Assembly: GCF_024734405.1 (NCBI RefSeq)
Contig: NZ_CP059556.1
Coordinates: 1,798,001-1,862,000, forward strand
DNA from: Saccharopolyspora gregorii
GTDB lineage: Bacteria > Actinomycetota > Actinomycetes > Mycobacteriales > Pseudonocardiaceae
DNA: 64,000 bases
Direction of reading: 5' to 3'
Below the pieces are notes generated by a model. The model made no database searches and was not told where the DNA came from. It saw only the letters and a list, made by a program, of their open reading frames with translations. The position numbers were made by a program, and so were the translations under genes. Of this stretch, positions 31,762 through 64,000 are shown one piece after another (the stretch's first letter is position 1; every line of letters starts with the position of its first letter).

Positions 31762-32523
31762 TCACTCGCCTGGCGGGATTCGCAGGGTGAGTTCCGCTGC
31801 GAGTTCTGCGTTGACCTGCGGTGCGTGCTCGACGAGGTAGAAGTGGCCGCCGCGGAAGCCGCGCAGCCGGAACGCGCCGGAGGTGTGCTCCTTCCAGCGC
31901 AACGATTCGTCTACTGTGGACTTCGGGTCGTCGTCGCCGATGAGCACCGAGATCGGGCAGGACACCACCCGGCCCGGCCGCGGCGGGTAGGTCTCCACCG
32001 CGCGGTAGTCGTTGCGGATCGCGGGCAGCGACATGCGCACCACGTCCTCGTCGTCCAGCGCCGACTCCGCCCCGTTCAACGCGCGCACGTCCGCCAGCAG
32101 GCCTTCGTCGTCGAGCAGGTGCACCCGCTCGTCCCGCACCGTGCCCGGGGCGCGGCGCCCCGAGACGACCAGCGAGCGCGGCGGCCGGCCCGCGCCGCGC
32201 TCCAGCCGGTGCGCCACCTCGAAGCCGAGCAGCGCGCCCATGCTGTGCCCGAAGAACACCGTCGGCAGCTCCGGCTCCGCCGCCAGCACCGCCGTGATCG
32301 CCTCCGCGTACTCGTCGATGCCGCCGAGCAGCGGTTCGCGGTGCCGGTCCTGCCTGCCCGGGTACTGCAGCACGACGACGTCGGCGCCGGGGGAGTGGGC
32401 GGCCGAGACCGGCCGGTAGAAGCTGGCCGAGCCGCCCGCGTGCGGGAAGCACACCAGCCGGACCGGCGCGGCCGGTGCGGGGTGGTAGCGGCGCAGCCAC
32501 TTGCCGGGGTCGAGATCGGTCAC
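31762..32523 (-). CDS. nysE: Type II thioesterase of the polyene cluster (NysE-like)
   Basis: 253-residue alpha/beta-hydrolase that removes aberrant acyl groups from PKS carrier proteins. Seen: 'RLVCFPHAGGSASFYRP' (oxyanion-hole region, about 22-38), nucleophile elbow 'FGHSMGALLGFEVA' with Ser94, 'VSGRRAP' and the catalytic-histidine motif 'RGGHFYLVEH' near the C-terminus. Length and motifs are those of free-standing type II thioesterases in polyketide clusters. GTG 32523 is preceded by GGAGGAGG at good spacing; the frame is open further upstream but without coding character. It is divergent from the GDP-mannose dehydratase gene across a 312-base gap containing a PAS-LuxR-like site. Confidence 0.93.
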   Translation of the reverse strand: MTDLDPGKWLRRYHPAPAAPVRLVCFPHAGGSASFYRPVSAAHSPGADVVVLQYPGRQDRHREPLLGGIDEYAEAITAVLAAEPELPTVFFGHSMGALLGFEVAHRLERGAGRPPRSLVVSGRRAPGTVRDERVHLLDDEGLLADVRALNGAESALDDEDVVRMSLPAIRNDYRAVETYPPRPGRVVSCPISVLIGDDDPKSTVDESLRWKEHTSGAFRLRGFRGGHFYLVEHAPQVNAELAAELTLRIPPGE

Positions 32524-32633
32524 GGCTCCTCCTCCGAGCGCTGGACCTCCGCGGCGGGCGGCGCCCGCGCGGCCAGTACAGCACCGCGCGGTGCGGAGAA
32601 CCCCTAGTCCGGATTCCGCGCCACGACGGAGAA

Positions 32634-32649
32634 CTCGGCGAATCCCTAG
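32634..32649. promoter_or_regulatory. PAS-LuxR (PimM-type) operator-like site, thioesterase/dehydratase gap
   Basis: CTCGGCGAATCCCTAG agrees with the PimM consensus CTVGGGAWWTCCCBAG at 14 of 16 positions. It lies 17 bases upstream of a TTGACA hexamer that points toward the dehydratase gene and about 110 bases upstream of the thioesterase start on the other strand. A second half-site-like AACCCCTAG lies at 32599-32607. Confidence 0.55.
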
Positions 32650-32665
32650 GGTGTGCCGCTTTCCT

Positions 32666-32695
32666 TTGACACCGCCGACGATCGGCTGCCAGCGT
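32666..32695 (+). promoter_or_regulatory. Candidate promoter for the GDP-mannose dehydratase gene
   Basis: A perfect -35 hexamer TTGACA lies at 32666-32671. The expected -10 position, 17-18 bases on, has only a poor match (CAGCGT), as is common for activator-dependent promoters. The PAS-LuxR-like site just upstream fits that. The rest of the gap to 32836 shows nothing else I can name. Confidence 0.4.
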
Positions 32696-32835
32696 CGGAT
32701 CCGGCCCGATCCGGGGCTCCCGGCAGGTGCCGATCCGACCGCTGCCGGTGCCCGGTGCGCCACCGCGCGCGTTCCCGTGCCGCCCACGCGGTCGGCACGG
32801 GCGCTGTCGGCATCAGGTGGTGGAAGGGGAAGCAC

Positions 32836-33867
32836 ATGTCCAGGCGAGCGCTGATCACCGGGATCACCGGGCAGGACGGTTCCTACCTGGCCGAGCACCT
32901 GCTCGCGCAGGGATACCAGGTGTGGGGCCTGATCCGGGGGCAGGCGAACCCGCGCAAGTCCCGGCTGAGCAGGCTGGCCACCGATCTGTCCTTCGTGGAC
33001 GGTGATCTAATGGACCAGGGCAGCCTGGTCTCGGCGGTGGACCTGGTGCAACCGCACGAGGTCTACAACCTGGGCGCCATCTCGTTCGTGCCGATGTCCT
33101 GGCAGCAGGCGGAACTCGTCACCGAGGTGAACGGGATGGGCGTGCTGCGGATGCTGGAGGCGATCCGCATCGTCAGCGGCCTGCACGGTTCCGGTGGTTC
33201 CGGCGGGGAACGCATCCGGTTCTACCAGGCGTCGTCCTCGGAGATGTTCGGCAAGGTCGCCGAGACGCCGCAGAGCGAGCGCACCACCTTCCACCCGCGC
33301 AGCCCGTACGGCGTCGCCAAGACCTACGGGCACTACATCACGCAGAACTACCGCGAGTCCTACGGCGTGTGGGGCGTGTCCGGCATCCTGTTCAACCACG
33401 AATCACCGCGCCGCGGCGCCGAATTCGTCACCCGCAAGATCTCGCTGGCCGTCGCGCAGATCAAGCTCGGCCTGCAGGACAAGCTCTACCTCGGCAACCT
33501 GGAGGCGGTGCGGGACTGGGGATTCGCCGGGGACTACGTGCGCGCGATGCACCTGATGCTCCAGCAGGACGAGCCGTCCGACTACGTCGTCGGGACCGGC
33601 CGGATGCACTCGGTGCGGGACGCGGTGCGCATCGCCTTCGACGCGGCGGGCCTGCACTGGGAGGACCACGTCGAGATCGATCCGACGCTGGTGCGCCCCG
33701 CCGAGGTCGAGACGCTGTGCGCCGATTCCGGGCGGGCGCGCCGGGAACTGGGCTGGGAACCGAGCGTCGACTTCACCGAGCTGATGACGATGATGGTCGA
33801 GGCCGACCTGCGGCAGGCCTCCCGCGAGCGCGACTACGCCGAGGTGCTCTCCGCGTCCAGCTGGTGA
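32836..33867 (+). CDS. nysDIII: GDP-mannose 4,6-dehydratase (mycosamine pathway, NysDIII-like)
   Basis: Converts GDP-D-mannose to GDP-4-keto-6-deoxymannose, the first committed step to the amino sugar mycosamine of polyenes. 343 residues, close to the polyene enzymes and other bacterial Gmd proteins. Short-chain dehydrogenase fold with nucleotide motif 'TGITGQDGSYL' from residue 8, 'EVYNLGAISFV', catalytic 'QASSSEMFGK' and 'SPYGVAKTYGHY' (Tyr-x3-Lys), 'NHESPRRG' and 'LGNLEAVRDWGFAGDYV'. ATG 32836 has GGAAGGGGA at suitable spacing. It lies directly before the PKS gene in the same orientation, as nysDIII lies before nysI. The later sugar genes (aminotransferase, glycosyltransferase) are not in this window. 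Confidence 0.95.
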   Translation: MSRRALITGITGQDGSYLAEHLLAQGYQVWGLIRGQANPRKSRLSRLATDLSFVDGDLMDQGSLVSAVDLVQPHEVYNLGAISFVPMSWQQAELVTEVNGMGVLRMLEAIRIVSGLHGSGGSGGERIRFYQASSSEMFGKVAETPQSERTTFHPRSPYGVAKTYGHYITQNYRESYGVWGVSGILFNHESPRRGAEFVTRKISLAVAQIKLGLQDKLYLGNLEAVRDWGFAGDYVRAMHLMLQQDEPSDYVVGTGRMHSVRDAVRIAFDAAGLHWEDHVEIDPTLVRPAEVETLCADSGRARRELGWEPSVDFTELMTMMVEADLRQASRERDYAEVLSASSW

Positions 33868-33906
33868 CGCCCTCCGGGCGGACGGTGGCCGTTCGCCCTT
33901 CCAGGA

Positions 33907-33922
33907 CTGGGGAATTCCCGGG
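33907..33922. promoter_or_regulatory. PAS-LuxR (PimM-type) operator before the PKS gene
   Basis: CTGGGGAATTCCCGGG matches the PimM consensus CTVGGGAWWTCCCBAG at 15 of 16 positions and is a near-perfect palindrome. It lies 51 bases upstream of the PKS start, in the 105-base gap after the dehydratase gene. The PAS-LuxR regulator encoded at 23819 is the obvious candidate to bind it. Confidence 0.8.
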
Positions 33923-33972
33923 CGGGTGCTGGTGAGACTGAGCTCCGTCCGGTCGACGCAGGTGGGGTGGAG

Positions 33973-61733
<27,761 letters not shown>

Positions 61734-61760
61734 TGTCGAGACCGACCCACGGAGTTGATG

Positions 61761-64000
61761 ATGACCTCTGGCGAGCACGCCTCGGTGGACCGGCAGGCGC
61801 AGGTCGAAAAGGCACTCCGCGCGTCGATGAAGGAGACCGAGCGGCTGCGCAGGCAGAACCACCGGCTCCTCGCGCAGCGGTCCGAGCCGATCGCGATCGT
61901 GTCGATGGGCTGCCGCTACCCGGGCGGGATCCGCTCCCCGGAGCAGCTGTGGGAACTGGTCGACTCGGGCGGTGACGCCATCGGCGAGTTCCCCGCGGAC
62001 CGCGGCTGGGACCTGGCGGAGCTGCGGGACGCGGGCACCGACGCGCGCGGCAACGAGGTGACCCGACGCGGCGGTTTCCTCGACGGCGTCGCCGACTTCG
62101 ACCCCGGCTTCTTCGGCATCTCGCCCCGCGAGGCGCTGTCCATGGACCCGCAGCAGCGGCTGCTGCTGGAGGTGTCCTGGGAGGCCGTCGAACGCGCCGG
62201 GATCGACCCGGCCGCGCTGCGCGGCACCCGCACCGGCGCGTTCATCGGCACCAACGGGCAGGACTACGCCTACCTGGTGGTGCGCTCGCTGGCCGACGCC
62301 GACGGCGACGTGGGCACCGGCATCGCGGCAGGCGCCGTGTCCGGCCGGTTGTCCTACGAGCTGGGGCTGGAAGGCCCGGCGGTCACCGTGGACACCGCCT
62401 GCTCGTCCTCGCTGGTGGCCGTGCACCAGGCGGTGCACGCGCTGCGGGCCGAGGAGTGCTCGCTGGCGCTGGCCGGGGGCGTGAACGTGATGTGCACGCC
62501 GGGCGCGCTGCTGGAGTTCAGCAGGCAGGGCGGGCTCGCCACCGACGGCCGGTGCAAGGCGTTCTCCGACGCCGCGGACGGCACCGGCTGGGCCGAGGGC
62601 GTCGGGGTGCTGGTGCTGGAGCGGCTCTCCGACGCGCGCCGCAACGGGCACCCGGTGCTGGCGCTGGTGCGCGGCTCCGCGGTGAACTCCGACGGTGCCT
62701 CGAACGGGTTCACCGCCCCGAGCGGGCGTGCCCAGCAGCGGGTGATCCGGCAGGCCCTCTCCGCCGCCGAACTGTCCACTTCGGACGTCGATCTGGTGGA
62801 GGCGCACGGCACCGGCACCTCGCTGGGCGACCCGATCGAGGCGAGCAGCCTGCTGGCGACCTACGGGCAGGATCGAGCCGAACCGCTGCGACTGGGGTCG
62901 ATCAAGTCCAACCTCGGGCACGCGCAGGCCGCCGCGGGCGTCGCCGGGGTGATCAAAGTGGTGCAGGCGATGCGGCACGGCGTGCTGCCCCGCACGCTGC
63001 ACTGCGATCCGCCGTCCTCGCACGTGGACTGGTCGTCCGGCGCCGTCGAACTGCTCGCGGCCGCCGAACCGTGGCCGGAGACCGGCAGGCCGCGCCGTGC
63101 GGCGGTGTCCTCGTTCGGGGTCAGCGGGACCAACGCCCACGCGATCCTGGAGCAGGCCCCGGAGGACACCGCGGACGCCGCCGAAACGCCGCCGGACGAC
63201 GCCCCGTCCGGGGACGGCCGAGCCGGTGCGCTCGCGGACGCCGGTTCCGCCGTCGCCGCGTCCGCTGGTGGTCCCGCCGCTGCCCCGCCCGGCCCGGTGC
63301 CGTGGCTGGTCTCCGGCCGCACCGAGCAGGCGCTGCGCGACCAGGTGGGCGCGCTGCTCGCGCACCTCGACGCGCACCCGGGCGCCCGCGCCGAGGACGT
63401 GGCGTTCTCGCTGGCCACCACCCGCACCGCCTGCGAGCACCGGCTGGCCGCGGTCGGTGCCGACCGGACCGAGCTGCGGGACGCGCTCGCTGGGTGGCTC
63501 GACGGCACCGCGGCCGGCGCGCACCGCGGGCTGGTGGAGCGACCGGCGAAGCTCGCCGTGCTGTTCTCCGGGCAGGGCGCCCAGCGCGCCGGCGCCGGGC
63601 GGGAGCTCGCCGCGCGGTTCCCCGCGTTCGCCGAAGCGCTGGCGGAAGTGCTCGCCGAACTCGACCCGCACCTGGACCGGCCGCTGCGCGAGCTGCTGTT
63701 CGCCGAGCCCGGCAGCGCCGACGCCGCGCTGCTGGACCGCACCGGATACGCCCAGCCCGCGCTGTTCGCCGTCGAGGTGGCGTTGCACCGGCTGCTCGAA
63801 TCCTGGGGCGTCACCGCCGGTTTCGTGGCCGGGCACTCCCTCGGCGAGATCATCGCGGCGCACGTCGCCGGGGTGTTGTCGCTGCCGGACGCCGCCGCGC
63901 TCGTCGCCGCCCGCGGCCGCCTCATGCAGGCGTTGCCCGACGGCGGCGCGATGCTCGCGGTCCGCGCCACCGAGGACGAGGTGGCGCCGCTGCTGACCGA
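61761..64000 (+). CDS. nysJ: Type I polyketide synthase, NysJ-like, partial (3' end beyond right edge)
   Basis: Starts 27 bases after the six-module PKS stop. The first 746 codons are present. An N-terminal docking helix ('[19 protein letters not shown]') is followed by a KS (61884 to about 63150, TACSSS active site intact), an unusually long Ala/Asp/Pro linker (about 63160-63310) and the start of an AT (from about 63549, 'LAVLFSGQG', nucleophile in GHSLGE). The window ends before the specificity motif, so the extender unit is unknown. ATG 61761 is six bases from GGAG; ATG 61758 only three. By position it would carry module 15; the number of later modules, which would help separate nystatin-type from pimaricin-type, is outside the window. 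Confidence 0.93.
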   Translation, partial: MTSGEHASVDRQAQVEKALRASMKETERLRRQNHRLLAQRSEPIAIVSMGCRYPGGIRSPEQLWELVDSGGDAIGEFPADRGWDLAELRDAGTDARGNEVTRRGGFLDGVADFDPGFFGISPREALSMDPQQRLLLEVSWEAVERAGIDPAALRGTRTGAFIGTNGQDYAYLVVRSLADADGDVGTGIAAGAVSGRLSYELGLEGPAVTVDTACSSSLVAVHQAVHALRAEECSLALAGGVNVMCTPGALLEFSRQGGLATDGRCKAFSDAADGTGWAEGVGVLVLERLSDARRNGHPVLALVRGSAVNSDGASNGFTAPSGRAQQRVIRQALSAAELSTSDVDLVEAHGTGTSLGDPIEASSLLATYGQDRAEPLRLGSIKSNLGHAQAAAGVAGVIKVVQAMRHGVLPRTLHCDPPSSHVDWSSGAVELLAAAEPWPETGRPRRAAVSSFGVSGTNAHAILEQAPEDTADAAETPPDDAPSGDGRAGALADAGSAVAASAGGPAAAPPGPVPWLVSGRTEQALRDQVGALLAHLDAHPGARAEDVAFSLATTRTACEHRLAAVGADRTELRDALAGWLDGTAAGAHRGLVERPAKLAVLFSGQGAQRAGAGRELAARFPAFAEALAEVLAELDPHLDRPLRELLFAEPGSADAALLDRTGYAQPALFAVEVALHRLLESWGVTAGFVAGHSLGEIIAAHVAGVLSLPDAAALVAARGRLMQALPDGGAMLAVRATEDEVAPLLT

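Noticed and set aside
31526-31840. Open frame downstream of LAL regulator 4
   Set aside because: It runs through the terminator hairpins and into the antisense of the thioesterase, with no ribosome-binding site or domain.
33967-33972. GTG 33967 as the PKS start
   Set aside because: It lies inside the AGGTGGGG ribosome-binding site; ATG 33973 is correctly spaced and begins a typical docking helix.

Overview
Very GC-rich actinobacterial chromosome, probably a filamentous member of Pseudonocardiales or Streptomycetales (inferred from composition, codon use and gene families; no rRNA or tRNA gene is visible to anchor it). The right half is part of a polyene macrolide cluster of the nystatin/amphotericin type. 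The left part is housekeeping and iron-uptake genes with a small island of mobile-element debris.

Layout. 1-2452: iron region with a heme oxygenase (cut by the left edge), a siderophore-interacting reductase and a siderophore-binding lipoprotein, with two IdeR/DtxR-like boxes. 2453-4250: scar with a Tn3-family transposase fragment, a SUKH-VOC fusion gene and a frameshifted tyrosine integrase fragment that abuts a 5'-truncated XRE regulator; an intact flavoprotein gene follows. 5317-10339: methyltransferase, then nrdB and nrdA (class I ribonucleotide reductase, R2 of subclass Ic type) behind a cobalamin riboswitch and a NrdR-like box. 10547-14683: secreted 5'-nucleotidase, XRE-TPR regulator and DeoR regulator.

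14766-24505: three tandem LAL-type LuxR regulators and a PimM/NysRIV-like PAS-LuxR regulator. 24722-28784: a compact polyol-type PTS operon (PfkB kinase, EIIC, EIIB, EIIA, zinc dehydrogenase). 28846-31506: a fourth LAL regulator. 31762-33867: type II thioesterase and GDP-mannose 4,6-dehydratase, divergently transcribed. 33973-61733: a six-module type I PKS gene of NysI/AmphI (or PimS2) architecture, broken in this sequence by a one-base frameshift near 44024. 61761-64000: start of the next PKS gene (NysJ-like), cut by the right edge.

How it fits together. The six modules read DH-KR; KR; KR with methylmalonyl AT; KR; dead KR; KR. This is the order expected for nystatin/amphotericin modules 9-14: last polyene double bond, the hydroxyl that carries mycosamine, the C16 branch, a 1,3-diol, the hemiketal ketone and a further hydroxyl. 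The dehydratase starts the GDP-mannose to mycosamine route, the thioesterase edits the PKS, and the regulators probably drive it; two PAS-LuxR operator-like sites lie before the PKS and between thioesterase and dehydratase. The cluster's regulatory genes seem to have been inserted beside, or within, a DeoR-polyol PTS locus, so a sugar-uptake operon now sits inside the antibiotic cluster.
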